Shown: positions 26,612 through 36,231, counted from the stretch's first letter. The stretch is DNA of 63,832 bases from an uncultured Bacteroidota bacterium (GCA_900542475.1 UQNO01000008.1:1-63832), one strand, 5' to 3'. Numbers and translations: made by a program. The notes: generated from the sequence alone by a model not told the origin.

Positions 26612-28285
26612 CTATTCCCGAATCGCATTTCCTACATTTATCAAGTGGTCGGCGATACGCTCGGCGTTTTGTGCCAGCGAAAGGTACTCCGCCCCGACCT
26701 GCGGCGTGCATTCGCCATCGATAAGCCGCTGAATGTGATTGCGTTCCATCTGTTTTGTCAGGTCGTCAACTTCATCTTCTATTTTATAAGCCAACTGCAA
26801 GGCTTCGGGGTCGAAGTTATGATAAACGGAAGATATCACCTCATAAAGTTCGATGATACGGCTTTCCATTTTTCTGATTTCCGCAATCGCCTTGCCGGAA
26901 AACGACGCGTCCTGCGACTTCAGACCATCGGCATATTCCACGATGTTCTCGGCGTAGTCACCGATACGCTCCAGGTCGCTGACATTGCGGATGCTCGAAT
27001 TCAAGAACTTCGTGTCTTCCTGGTTGAGCTGCCTGCCAGAAAGCAGCACCACATATCGCAACAACTCGCTGTTGAGGAAATTCAGCTCTCTCTCCGTCTT
27101 TACGAACTCGTCACGGCTGCTGAAATCGAGCGTCGTCACGATGTTTATCGACCTTTGGAAATTCTCGATAGCCAGTTTTGCCATGTTTTCTATTTCTGAT
27201 TTCAACTGTTTGATAGCCAACACCGGCGTGCCTAACATCGTCTCGTCAAGGAAATACAGATGTGGCTGGTCGTCGTCAGACGATTTCACCTTATCGGGAA
27301 TGATACGACTCACAAATCGCACCAGTTGGGCCGTCAACGGCAATGCCACCAAGGTGGTGCACACATTGAAGACCGTATGGAACATCGCCAACTGAATCTG
27401 CGGTGCGCGGGGGAAGAGGAACTCGAAAATAGTCCCGAAATTCCAAGTCCCGTTAGAGAAGATGTTCATCATAAAGGATAGCATCAAGAACAGCACGACA
27501 CCCATCACGTTGAAAAACAAATGTATAAGCGCGGTCCGCTTGGCGTTGGTGCCGCTGGCGATGCCCGCTAAAATCGCCACCACACAGGAACCGATGTTAG
27601 AACCCATGGTGAGGTAGATGCCTTGGTTTAGCGAAAGCAGTCCCGCCACCACCATGGTGATGACAATCGAAGTGAGCACTGACGACGATTGAATGATGGC
27701 GGTAAACAAGGCACCCAAGAACACAATCAGTATCGGATTTTTGATGCTTGCGAGAAATTGTTTCACCGAATCGAGCACCGCGAAGTCGTTCATGGCGGTT
27801 GACATCATTCCGAGACCGACAAACAAAATTCCAAAGCCTGTCAAGATGCCGCCGGTGTGCTTCCACGCCTCTCGTTTCGCGAACATCAGTATGAAGGCGC
27901 CCACTCCGGCAAGGGCAGAGAAGAGCACCGTGGTGGAGATGCCGTTGCCGCCTAACATACCAAGAGCCACCAACTGCGCCGTCACGGTGGTGCCGATATT
28001 GGCTCCATAGATGACAGTGGCAGCCTGCGTCAACGACATTATCCCGACATTCACGAAACCAATCACCATCACAGAAACGGCGCCCGAGCTCTGAATGGCC
28101 GCAGTGCCAATGGTACCGATGCCGACACCTGTCCATTTGTTTTCACCTACACGGGCAAAAAGCTGCTTGAGCCGCTTGCTGCCGGCACTCTCAAGATGCG
28201 TGCTCATCATGTGACACGCCATAAGGAAAACACCAATGCCCGCCGTCAAAGTCAGTATGGCGGTAAGTATTCCGATTGTATTCAT
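26612..28285 (-). CDS. Na/Pi cotransporter family protein with PhoU-like domain
   Basis: 557 residues. The membrane half has two inverted repeats with the QSSS-type motifs GTAAIQSSGAVSVM and FTAIIQSSSVLTSI, typical of PF02690. The C-terminal third (about residues 340-557) is a PhoU-like helical domain (RNVSDLERIGDYAENIVEYA). It imports phosphate with sodium. A TATTTTTG-type promoter on the minus strand precedes it around 28345. Confidence 0.92.
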   Translation of the reverse strand: MNTIGILTAILTLTAGIGVFLMACHMMSTHLESAGSKRLKQLFARVGENKWTGVGIGTIGTAAIQSSGAVSVMVIGFVNVGIMSLTQAATVIYGANIGTTVTAQLVALGMLGGNGISTTVLFSALAGVGAFILMFAKREAWKHTGGILTGFGILFVGLGMMSTAMNDFAVLDSVKQFLASIKNPILIVFLGALFTAIIQSSSVLTSIVITMVVAGLLSLNQGIYLTMGSNIGSCVVAILAGIASGTNAKRTALIHLFFNVMGVVLFLMLSFMMNIFSNGTWNFGTIFEFLFPRAPQIQLAMFHTVFNVCTTLVALPLTAQLVRFVSRIIPDKVKSSDDDQPHLYFLDETMLGTPVLAIKQLKSEIENMAKLAIENFQRSINIVTTLDFSSRDEFVKTERELNFLNSELLRYVVLLSGRQLNQEDTKFLNSSIRNVSDLERIGDYAENIVEYADGLKSQDASFSGKAIAEIRKMESRIIELYEVISSVYHNFDPEALQLAYKIEDEVDDLTKQMERNHIQRLIDGECTPQVGAEYLSLAQNAERIADHLINVGNAIRE

Positions 28286-28555
28286 GAAAAAAAGAAAATA
28301 TTAGTCATCATTAAAACTTCCACTTAAGGCAGCCATATATCAGGCTGCAAAAATAACAATTTATTTTAAAAAAAAATAATTGTACAACAATTTTACAACA
28401 CTGATTTTTATGTTGTCGATACGTCAGACCATGCAAACACATGAAATATAATATACATTGTTCTGAATTTCAACAACATTTTATAGATAACCTCATGATT
28501 ATCAATCTAAATAAAATTATTTCTTCAATTTCGACCAAAGTCATTAAAAAATCTT

Positions 28556-28563
28556 TAACTTTG
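28556..28563 (+). promoter_or_regulatory. Promoter -7 element (TAACTTTG) of the GNAT gene
   Basis: TAACTTTG ends 18 bases before the ATG at 28581. Confidence 0.5.
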
Positions 28564-28580
28564 CAAAAAAATAAAAAAAA

Positions 28581-29027
28581 ATGTTTGAAATTAGAAAAGC
28601 CCGTGAGGACGAGGCAGGATTGGTTTTGGATTTTATCAAGAAAATCGCGGCATACGAAAAGATGATTGACGAGGTGGAAGCAGACGAGGCCTCCATCTAC
28701 GATTCATTGTTTGTGAAACACGACGCCGAGGTCGTTTTCGGCTGCGAGGACGGCGTTCCGGTAGGTTTTGCGTTGTTTTTCCACAACTTCAGCACCTTTG
28801 TCGGACGCAAAGGTCTCTATCTTGAAGATTTGTTCGTTATTCCCGAAAAGCGGGGCAAAGGATATGGCAAGGCTCTTCTACTATATTTGGTTAATCTGGC
28901 AAAAGAGCGCAACTGCGGACGCATGGAGTGGGTTTGTCTCGACTGGAACGAGCCATCCATCAAGTTTTACAAGTCGCTGGGCGCGAAAGCGATGGACGAG
29001 TGGACGATTTACAGGCTGTTGCCGTAA
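28581..29027 (+). CDS. GNAT N-acetyltransferase, SAT1/thialysine-like
   Basis: 148 residues. It has the GNAT acetyl-CoA site (FVIPEKRGKGYGKALLLYL) and features of the diamine acetyltransferase SSAT group: RKAREDEAGLVLDFIKKIAAYEKM, then LYLEDLFV and VLDWNEPSIKFYKSLGA-like ending. Possible substrates are polyamines or thialysine. Single gene. Confidence 0.88.
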   Translation: MFEIRKAREDEAGLVLDFIKKIAAYEKMIDEVEADEASIYDSLFVKHDAEVVFGCEDGVPVGFALFFHNFSTFVGRKGLYLEDLFVIPEKRGKGYGKALLLYLVNLAKERNCGRMEWVCLDWNEPSIKFYKSLGAKAMDEWTIYRLLP

Positions 29028-29045
29028 CACCGCACCGCAATATAT

Positions 29046-29250
29046 TGCAAGATAGAAAACGGCAACCATTCACCAAAGTGTGAACAAGTGATTGAATCCG
29101 CCAGCATTTTGAATGCCGACGCAAAAGAATTACTTGCACCTTGGCTTGCCGACTAAATAGAATTTGAGAAAGACATTGCCCAAGATGCCATGACACTTAC
29201 AATAAAAAGACAATTCCATGGTGGAGTATTTTTATTCAGATATAGAAAAT
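29046..29250 (+). pseudogene. XRE-family regulator remnant of an R-M locus
   Basis: The frame CKIENGNHSPKCEQVIESA, then SILNADAKELLAPWLAD, a TAA stop, and IEFEKDIAQDAMTLTIKRQ looks like the C-terminal half of an XRE regulator that normally precedes a Dam-type methylase. The helix-turn-helix part is missing and one stop interrupts the frame. Confidence 0.5.
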
Positions 29251-29766
29251 AATAAAGCAATAATGGCTTCTGAACCATTTTGCCGATATGGCTATATCTG
29301 CTCGCCAATGAATTACATAGGAGGTAAATACAAACTGCTTCCTCAATTGATGCCGTTATTCCCAAAAAACATACGAACATTCGTGGATTTGTTTTGCGGC
29401 GGTTGCAATGTTGGAATTAATGTAAAAGCACAAAAGGTGGTGTTTAACGATAATCTATCTTATTTGATAGATTTGTACAAAACATTTAACATACTTAATC
29501 GTAATGAAATTATATCTCATGTTGAATCTCGTATAAGTCAGTACAACCTTTCTCTAACAAATGAAAAAGGCTACAAAGCATTAAGAAAACAGTATAATTC
29601 AAACCGCAATCCGTTGGATTTGTTCGTACTCGTTGCATATTCTTTTAACCATCAGATTCGGTTTAATAATTCTCACGAGTTCAATAATTCTTTTGGAAAG
29701 GAAAGAAGTTCTTTTAATCCAAAAATTCAAATTTTCGAATCGAAAAAATATAAATATGTAGCATAA
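29218..29766 (+). pseudogene. Truncated D12-class (Dam-like) adenine methyltransferase
   Basis: Motif X/I is intact (SPMNYIGGKYKLLPQLMPLFP, FVDLFCGGCNVGI). The region up to NNSHEFNNSFGKERSSFNPKI is typical, but the protein stops before the catalytic DPPY motif and the C-terminal 80-100 residues. It is therefore unlikely to be active. The real start is probably at 29263 or 29308 (MNYIGG). The next gene begins two bases later. Confidence 0.75.
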
Positions 29767-29767
29767 T

Positions 29768-30508
29768 ATGGAAAGGAAGGATTTAACTTGGAACCAGGCA
29801 ATTGAGCAAGCAATCATTCAACTTGGCTACATAGCAACGTTGAAAGATATCTATAATCTTGCCCCTACATTTAAAACGTTTATAGGTAAAACGCCTCATA
29901 AAACTATAAATGAAAGGGTTCAAAGAAATGATAATTTTGTCAAATTAAAGCCGGGATTATATGGGTTGAAAAACTATTTGGATAAAATACCTGACGAGTT
30001 TAATCCAAAGGTTGCAAAAACAGAGGAGGAAGAAAATAAAATCACACATTCATACGTGCAGGGAATGTTGCTTGAAATCGGAAACATCAATGGATATAAG
30101 ACGTTTGCACCCGATAAAAATGGCATGTTCATTAAAAAGAAACTTGACGAAGTAATGACTTTGAATGAGATTCCGAGTTTTACTTTCGATAAAATCATTC
30201 AATCAACCCGTTTTATTGATGTTATATGGTTTAATGAGCGGTTTTTTCCTCATACAATATTTGAAATTGAACATTCAACGAATTTTAGAAACTCCCTTGT
30301 AAAATTTGTTGAATTGCAAGATTTTAATACAAAAATGATTTTAATCGCACCCAAAAACCAAAACAAAATCAACAAATTTCAAAAAGAAATTGGCAAAGCC
30401 GCATTTTCGAGCATTAAATCCCGTGTGCTGTTTTATGATTATGATTTTGTGGAAAAATTATATGATAATCAAATAGTTGCCAATAAATTTTCAACATTTT
30501 TGAAATGA
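29768..30508 (+). CDS. Putative type II restriction endonuclease with N-terminal HARE-like HTH
   Basis: 246 residues. The N-terminus (LTWNQAIEQAIIQLGYIATLKDIY ... KTPHKTINERVQR ... GLYGL) resembles the HARE-HTH/winged-helix domain found in restriction proteins. The C-terminal half has a PD-(D/E)xK-like arrangement: Asp in RFIDVIWF, then Glu-Ile-Glu in HTIFEIEHS. It follows the Dam-like methylase. It looks intact although its methylase is truncated. A different nuclease role is possible. Confidence 0.6.
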   Translation: MERKDLTWNQAIEQAIIQLGYIATLKDIYNLAPTFKTFIGKTPHKTINERVQRNDNFVKLKPGLYGLKNYLDKIPDEFNPKVAKTEEEENKITHSYVQGMLLEIGNINGYKTFAPDKNGMFIKKKLDEVMTLNEIPSFTFDKIIQSTRFIDVIWFNERFFPHTIFEIEHSTNFRNSLVKFVELQDFNTKMILIAPKNQNKINKFQKEIGKAAFSSIKSRVLFYDYDFVEKLYDNQIVANKFSTFLK

Positions 30509-30879
30509 ATACAAAAATTATAAATAGGTGCGAGGGTAAAAATAATGCCTTGGGGTATTATGGCGATGGAGATTTAGCAGTTATTACTCACAAGCAAAAG
30601 AAAATTATAATGTTTGCAAGTGGAAATATTAGGGTTACGTTTCCAAATGAAAGTCTCATCTTGAAAAACTAACAAGCGGTCGATTATGCAATTCAAAATC
30701 AATTTACGGACAATGACTTGTTATCTGCAAATTTTTATTATACCTGTAATTTTAATTTTGAGTTTATTTATACGGAGTCAAACGAAACATTTGATTTCAT
30801 AGAAGATGTGGAATATGACTATGATGAAGCGATAAAATTTGCACAAAGGGCAATTCTCGACAATACCGTGTGGGATTAA
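30505..30879 (+). pseudogene. Unknown gene interrupted by an in-frame stop
   Basis: An ATG at 30505 overlaps the endonuclease stop. The frame runs MNTKIINRCEGKNNALGYY to a TAA at 30670 and continues in the same frame as QAVDYAIQNQFTDNDLL ... NETFDFIEDVEYDYDEA to 30879. So one nonsense codon splits a protein of about 124 residues. After it, another frame (DLNVSQAALPKDYWHYDMKG) suggests a further remnant to about 30975. No family recognised. Confidence 0.5.
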
Positions 30880-31068
30880 AAGATTTGAATGTATCGCAGG
30901 CCGCATTGCCAAAAGATTATTGGCATTACGATATGAAAGGAGAAAAACCGGTACTATTTCATTCACATAGCTGAAAAAGGCGTTTGTTATCCTTGTGCAG
31001 GAGGCTCAAAAGAGCTTTAACGGCATTAAGACCTCCGTTACAGCGACTGATTAAGATAGATATAACTC

Positions 31069-31836
31069 CTATCTCTCCAAAAACTTTCTCATTCTCTCTT
31101 GTGCATCCTCTCCCATTCTTTCCTGCGCAATCAACTGCGATGTCATGTCAAAAACGCCACTATACATGTCATCACGACCGCAGATTGAACGTATCAATAG
31201 CTTGCAATCTCTTATTGCCGATGGAGATGCCGCAAGATAATTTTCCATATAGCAATCCAGGTGTTTGTTCAGTTCTTCCATAGTTCCGATGTAGCTGACA
31301 AGATTATATCTCAACGCTTCCTGCGCCGTGAACTTCCTTCCGCTAACCATAGTGTCGCGTGCCATCGCCTCGCCGCATTTCGCAATGACAAAAGGAGAGA
31401 TTGTCGCTGGCGTGATACCAAGTTTCACCTCGCTGAATGCGAATATGGTATCGTTTTCAGCCAACACCACGTCGCAAGCGGCGACGATGCCGTTGCCGCC
31501 ACCGATGACATGACCGTGCACCAACGCTATCACCGGAGTGTTGCAGAAATATATTGTCTGGAAAAGCTTTGAAAGTCGTTGAGCGTCAGCCATATTCTCG
31601 GCATATCCGTTCTTTGCGATGTCTTTCATGTAGCTGATGTCGGCGCCGGCGCAGAAACTCTTGCCGTTGCCACAGATTTCGATGACACGGATGTCGTCGC
31701 GAGTATCGAGCCAATTGACAGCCTCGGTCAACTCCTTGATCATCAGTGCATTCATGGCGTTGCGCATCTCCGGACGATTCAGTGCGACGCGAGCCACGTT
31801 TTTCTCTATTCCTATCTGTAATGTGGTGAAATCCAT
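31069..31836 (-). CDS. liuC: Methylglutaconyl-CoA hydratase (crotonase family)
   Basis: 255 residues of the enoyl-CoA hydratase fold. The oxyanion-hole segments are FCAGADISYMKDIA and HGHVIGGGNGIVAACD. The block SEVKLGITPATISPFVI is typical of LiuC/AUH hydratases acting on 3-methylglutaconyl-CoA. It starts four bases after the carboxylase beta gene, which supports a leucine/isovalerate pathway role. Another crotonase activity cannot be ruled out. Confidence 0.85.
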   Translation of the reverse strand: MDFTTLQIGIEKNVARVALNRPEMRNAMNALMIKELTEAVNWLDTRDDIRVIEICGNGKSFCAGADISYMKDIAKNGYAENMADAQRLSKLFQTIYFCNTPVIALVHGHVIGGGNGIVAACDVVLAENDTIFAFSEVKLGITPATISPFVIAKCGEAMARDTMVSGRKFTAQEALRYNLVSYIGTMEELNKHLDCYMENYLAASPSAIRDCKLLIRSICGRDDMYSGVFDMTSQLIAQERMGEDAQERMRKFLER

Positions 31837-31840
31837 AGCG

Positions 31841-33448
31841 TTACATTCTAAATACCCCGAACTGTTGTGGAGGGAATTTCTGGTTTAGCGACGCAGCTAT
31901 ACCCATGGCGAGAATTCGTCGTGTATCCACAGGGTCTATGATACCGTCGTCCCATAGACGCGCGGTGCTGTAAAACGCCGAGCCTTCGTAATCATATTTC
32001 GCCAAAATCTCACGTTTCAGACTCTGGATTTCCTCTTCAGGGACAGGCAGTCCTTTGTAACGGTACTGGTCTTCCTTGACGGTGGCGAGTACGTTGGCGG
32101 CCTGTGTGCCTCCCATGACCGAGATCTTGGCGTTAGGCCACATGAAGAGCAGCCGCGGACTGTAGGCGCGACCGGCCATGCCATAGTTTCCGGCGCCAAA
32201 CGAGCCTCCGAAGACGACGGTAAACTTCGGCACATTTGCGTTACTCACCGCATGCACCATCTTGGCTCCGTCCTTGGCGATGCCTCCGCATTCATATTGT
32301 TTTCCGACCATGAAGCCGGTGACGTTCTGCAAAAAAATCAACGGAATGTTACGTTGGCAGCATAGCTCTATGAAGTGTGTCGCTTTCAGGGCCGACTCGC
32401 TGAAAAGCACGCCGTAGTTGGCGATGATACCCACCGGAAAGCCCATGAGATGAGCGAACCCGCACACTATGGTGGTGGCGTAACGCTCCTTGAACTCCTG
32501 AAAACGGCTGCCATCGACCATACGCATGATGACCTCGCGCGGGTCAACGACTTTGCGCAAATCGACGGGTGCGATGCCGTACAGCTCCGAGGGGTCGTAG
32601 AGAGGCTCTTCCACAGGAAGCATATCGAGCATCTGTTTTTTCGGCTTCTCCAATGTTTTGAAAATGTTACGGCATATCTGCATGGCGTGGCTGTCGTTTT
32701 CCGCGAGGTGGTCGGCAACGCCGGAGACGGAGGTGTGCATCTCGGCGCCACCAAGTTCTTCGGCAGTGACAATCTCGCCTGTCGCTGCCTTCACCAAGGG
32801 AGGCCCGCCAAGATAGATGGTACCTTGTTTCTTCACTATGATGGTCTCGTCGCTCATCGCGGGCACGTAGGCCCCGCCGGCGGTACACATTCCCATCACG
32901 ATGGCAATCTGAGGGATGCCCGTCGCCGACATCCTGGCCTGATTGTAGAAAAACCTACCGAAATGCTCCTTGTCGGGAAACACGGTATCTTGCTCCGGCA
33001 GGAAAGCGCCACCGCTGTCAACCATATACACACACGGCAAATGGTTCTCCATCGCAATCTCCTGCGCGCGCAGATGTTTCTTGACAGTATATTGCATATA
33101 GGTGCCGCCCTTCACCGTGGCGTCGTTGGCGACGATGATAGCCTCGCGCCCCTCTATCATGCCTATTCCGGTAATGATGCCCGCCGACGGAAAGTCGTTG
33201 TTATACGTGTCATAAGCCGCCATCGGCGAGAGCTCAAGAAAAGGAGTGTTCTTGTCGATGAGCATGTCGATGCGCTCACGGGCAAGGAGCTTGTCGCGCT
33301 TCTTGTGTTTGGCGATAGCCGCCTCGCCGCCACCGTGCATGCTCGCCTCCATGGCTGCCTGATATTTCTCCATCAACTCCAGAAAAGCCTTGCGGTTCTC
33401 CTGAAACTCGGCGCTGGCGGGTGATATTTGGGATTTTAATGTATGCAC
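31841..33448 (-). CDS. mccB: Methylcrotonyl-CoA carboxylase beta subunit (carboxyltransferase)
   Basis: 535 residues, the usual MCC-beta length. Characteristic blocks are HGGGEAAIAKHKKRDKLLARE, FLELSPMAAYDTY, IVANDATVKGGTYMQYTVKKH, VDSGGAFLPEQ and CTAGGAYVPAMSDE. It transfers carboxyl from biotin to 3-methylcrotonyl-CoA. The biotin subunit is encoded about 9.5 kb away (20372-22354), so the pathway is split over two operons. Confidence 0.9.
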   Translation of the reverse strand: MHTLKSQISPASAEFQENRKAFLELMEKYQAAMEASMHGGGEAAIAKHKKRDKLLARERIDMLIDKNTPFLELSPMAAYDTYNNDFPSAGIITGIGMIEGREAIIVANDATVKGGTYMQYTVKKHLRAQEIAMENHLPCVYMVDSGGAFLPEQDTVFPDKEHFGRFFYNQARMSATGIPQIAIVMGMCTAGGAYVPAMSDETIIVKKQGTIYLGGPPLVKAATGEIVTAEELGGAEMHTSVSGVADHLAENDSHAMQICRNIFKTLEKPKKQMLDMLPVEEPLYDPSELYGIAPVDLRKVVDPREVIMRMVDGSRFQEFKERYATTIVCGFAHLMGFPVGIIANYGVLFSESALKATHFIELCCQRNIPLIFLQNVTGFMVGKQYECGGIAKDGAKMVHAVSNANVPKFTVVFGGSFGAGNYGMAGRAYSPRLLFMWPNAKISVMGGTQAANVLATVKEDQYRYKGLPVPEEEIQSLKREILAKYDYEGSAFYSTARLWDDGIIDPVDTRRILAMGIAASLNQKFPPQQFGVFRM

Positions 33449-33482
33449 TTCGAGTTACTTTCAGTTATGTGTTATCTTTTAT

Positions 33483-34904
33483 CTAAAAAATCCCCGGAAT
33501 CCGAATCCATTCTCTCGCCTCGGCGCAGCATCTCTCGACATCTTCAACGGTCTTCGGTATCGGCTTGCCCAAAATCCTGTTGCCCGTCTCGGTGATGAGA
33601 AGGTCGTCCTCGATGCGGATGCCGCCGAAGTCTTTATAAGACTCGAGTTTGTCGTAGTTGATGAAGTCCTTGTGTTTGCCTTCGGCTTTCCAGATGTCTA
33701 TCAAGGTTGGAATGAAGTATATGCCTGGTTCGTCGGTAACCACGAAACCTGGTTTCAGCACCTTGCCGCAGCGCAGGCAGCTGAAGCCCTGCTGTGTGGA
33801 GCGCGGAGTCTCTTTGTCATATCCCACGTTGATTTCGCCGAAGCCCTCCATGTCGTGGACATCCATGCCGAGCATGTGACCGAGACCGTGCGGCTGGAAC
33901 AGGTAATGTGCGCCCGCTGCCAACGCATCGTCAACACTGCCTTTCATGAGACCGATGCCTTGCAACCCTTCTATGAGCGTGCGGACAGCGAGCTTATGCA
34001 TCTCCATATATCTTATGCCGGGCCTGGTGTTCTTTGCCACTTCCATGTTGGCTTTCAAAACAATCTCATACACATCGCGCTGACGGGCGTTGAACTTGCC
34101 GCCAACAGGGGTTGTACGCGTGAAGTCGCTGTCGAGGTAGTTACCCGTCTCGGCGCCGCAGTCGCAAACCATCATGCGGCCCTCCTTAAGCACGTTGCCG
34201 TGATAGTGATTGTGCAAAGTCTGCCCGTCCATGCTGACGATGTTAGGGAACGACACCACGCCGCCTCTCGCAATGGCGATGCCTTCGATAGTGCCGCTAA
34301 TCTCCTGCTCTATGACACCCGGCTTACACATCTTCATCGCGGTGGTGTGCATGTAATATGCCGTGTCGGCAGCGTATTCCATCTCCTTAATCTCAACCTC
34401 GCTCTTGATTTCGCGCAGGCTCACGATGGCTTCGATGAGAAGTTGACTCACGTGGTTTTTCACCTCGCCGACGCAGATATCCATATAGTTGGCAATCTTG
34501 ATGACCTGGTCGCCACGATACGTTGGGGTGAGATGTATCATGCGCCCCTTCTCCATGGCCTCGCGGATGTATTCCGGGAAACGGTTGATGTCGCGGCAGT
34601 CTTTGATGCCAATCATCTCACCTTGTTCCGGCAACGACGGCAGCGGGCCGCACCAAATGACATCGTCGATAGTCACTTCCTGACCGAAGAGAATCTCCTC
34701 GCCGCTCTCGAAGTCGATGACACCGACCAAATCAGGGTGGTTCAACCCGAAGAAATATGCGAAATTGCTGTCCTGACGGTAATGATAGGTGTTGTCAGGA
34801 TAGTTCATCGAGGCCTCGTCGTTCGCCACGAAGACCGCGACACCTTTGTTCATCAGCTTTTTTAAAGCCGTTCTGTGATTTATATAAAACTCTTTTGTAA
34901 ACAT
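33483..34904 (-). CDS. Xaa-Pro aminopeptidase (aminopeptidase P family, M24B)
   Basis: 473 residues with the N-terminal AMP_N domain (about 1-150) and a pita-bread M24 domain. Metal ligands are visible: Asp in MVCDCGAE, Asp in YLDSDFTRT, His in GLGHMLGMDVHD, Glu in TDEPGIYF, Glu in IRIEDDLLIT. It removes N-terminal residues before proline. A paralogue lies at 36232-37515. Alone or with mccB, 34 bases upstream of it. Confidence 0.92.
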   Translation of the reverse strand: MFTKEFYINHRTALKKLMNKGVAVFVANDEASMNYPDNTYHYRQDSNFAYFFGLNHPDLVGVIDFESGEEILFGQEVTIDDVIWCGPLPSLPEQGEMIGIKDCRDINRFPEYIREAMEKGRMIHLTPTYRGDQVIKIANYMDICVGEVKNHVSQLLIEAIVSLREIKSEVEIKEMEYAADTAYYMHTTAMKMCKPGVIEQEISGTIEGIAIARGGVVSFPNIVSMDGQTLHNHYHGNVLKEGRMMVCDCGAETGNYLDSDFTRTTPVGGKFNARQRDVYEIVLKANMEVAKNTRPGIRYMEMHKLAVRTLIEGLQGIGLMKGSVDDALAAGAHYLFQPHGLGHMLGMDVHDMEGFGEINVGYDKETPRSTQQGFSCLRCGKVLKPGFVVTDEPGIYFIPTLIDIWKAEGKHKDFINYDKLESYKDFGGIRIEDDLLITETGNRILGKPIPKTVEDVERCCAEAREWIRIPGIF

Positions 34905-34923
34905 ATCTTATACTTTTTTAATC

Positions 34924-35403
34924 TTAATATTCAATTTTATCGGGTTTTTCCGACCATAAACGGAACGAACGCAACGCCTCGTTGCGGAGCAGCGGAATCA
35001 GCGGCACGGTGCGCTTCTCCATCGGACGCTCGAGTTCCTCATAGATAAAGTCGTCGGCGAAGTCGATGTCACGGGCGTCTTTACGGTTGTTGCCGTAGAA
35101 AATCCTGCCGATACGTGCCCAGTAGATGGCACCGAGACACATCGGACATGGCTCGCAAGAGGTGTAGATGGTGCAGCCACCGAGGTCGAAAGTGCCAAGT
35201 TTTCGGCAAGCCTCCCTTATTGTGCCTATCTCCGCATGTGCCGTCGGGTCGTTGTCGAGGGTAACGGAATTGGAGCCGCCTGCTATTACCTCACCGTCTT
35301 TCACTATGACAGCGCCGAAAGGACCGCCGCCACGACGCACGCTCTCGTCGGCAAGCCTAATTGCCTCGCGCATGAACTCCTTGTCTTTTTCTGTAATTTC
35401 CAT
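34924..35403 (-). CDS. guaD: Guanine deaminase (CDA superfamily)
   Basis: 159 residues. Zinc site: HAE in TAHAEIGTIREA and PCPMC in SCEPCPMCLGAIYWA. Length, the ARIGRIFYGN and DFIYEELE blocks fit the small guanine deaminases of the Bacillus type, which turn guanine to xanthine. The start MEITEKDKEFM at 35403 is used; an upstream in-frame extension would enter the DUF5020 gene. TadA or another nucleoside deaminase is less likely. Confidence 0.82.
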   Translation of the reverse strand: MEITEKDKEFMREAIRLADESVRRGGGPFGAVIVKDGEVIAGGSNSVTLDNDPTAHAEIGTIREACRKLGTFDLGGCTIYTSCEPCPMCLGAIYWARIGRIFYGNNRKDARDIDFADDFIYEELERPMEKRTVPLIPLLRNEALRSFRLWSEKPDKIEY

Positions 35404-35405
35404 GA

Positions 35406-36113
35406 TTAAAACACCCATTTTAATCCGAGACAAGGTGAGGCGTTAAAGCCCTTGTTGTCAATATATTCCTTACGCCAAGCTCCGGCGAAGTTGTAAGCGA
35501 ACTCCACCTCGCCGCCGACATGGAGGTTGGGGCAGTTGAAGAATCTGCCAACTTGATACCAAAGCTGCGGCTCGCTTATGAAGACGCATTTTGTCTCTTC
35601 AGCGCCCCATTGCAGCGTCTCCCACCAGAAATCAGCGAAACCACTGAAAATCAAGCCTTTGGCCCCAAATAAATCTTTGCAGTTCCATACGATAGTGAAC
35701 TGAAGCGGGACGTCTTGCTTGGCTTTTGCTATGGTTTTGTAAAGCACCTCTATGGTGAGTGTGTATCTGAAATCACGGGAATGCAGCAGATATTCAGCGC
35801 CGAAGAGCCAGGCATTGTTGGCAAACTGACCGCCATTCCACTCGACGTGAGCGCTCAAGCCACCGAGCTTGGTGTTCTGCCAGAAGTTAAGACCACGAGC
35901 AATCTCAGTGTAGTAACCAGTAGGAGCATCTTTGTCGCTTGGGTGATAAATATCTGTGAAGAAGAACGTACTTCCCCAGTTGTCCATAGTGAACATCTCC
36001 AATGTGGTGGTCAGATGCTCACGGTTGAAATCGTACTGTTCCTGAATGTTTGTCTGTGCTTTTGCACACAACGCCGTAGCGACTAACGCTACGATAAGAA
36101 AAATTTTTTTCAT
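35406..36113 (-). CDS. DUF5020 family outer-membrane protein
   Basis: 235 residues with signal peptide (MKKIFLIVALVATALCAKAQ). Aromatic-rich beta-strand pattern (DNWGSTFFFTDIYHP, VEWNGGQFANNAWLFGAEY) and final aromatic residue KWVF point to a Tsx-like outer-membrane barrel. Tsx channels take up nucleosides, and the neighbouring guanine deaminase gene, three bases downstream, fits a purine salvage pair. Confidence 0.82.
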   Translation of the reverse strand: MKKIFLIVALVATALCAKAQTNIQEQYDFNREHLTTTLEMFTMDNWGSTFFFTDIYHPSDKDAPTGYYTEIARGLNFWQNTKLGGLSAHVEWNGGQFANNAWLFGAEYLLHSRDFRYTLTIEVLYKTIAKAKQDVPLQFTIVWNCKDLFGAKGLIFSGFADFWWETLQWGAEETKCVFISEPQLWYQVGRFFNCPNLHVGGEVEFAYNFAGAWRKEYIDNKGFNASPCLGLKWVF

Positions 36114-36231
36114 GATATGATAATTTAATAATTTTCATTTTTTTCGTCATTTCAGCTGAAGCGGAACGAATAAATCTCAAACAAAAAAATAAAACCGATT
36201 CAAATGAATGAGATTTCTCGATTTCGCTCCG

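Noticed and set aside
32375..33424. 349-codon + strand frame
   Set aside because: Antisense to the carboxyltransferase gene.
33672..34865. 397-codon + strand frame
   Set aside because: Antisense shadow of the aminopeptidase P gene, His/Val-rich, no motifs.
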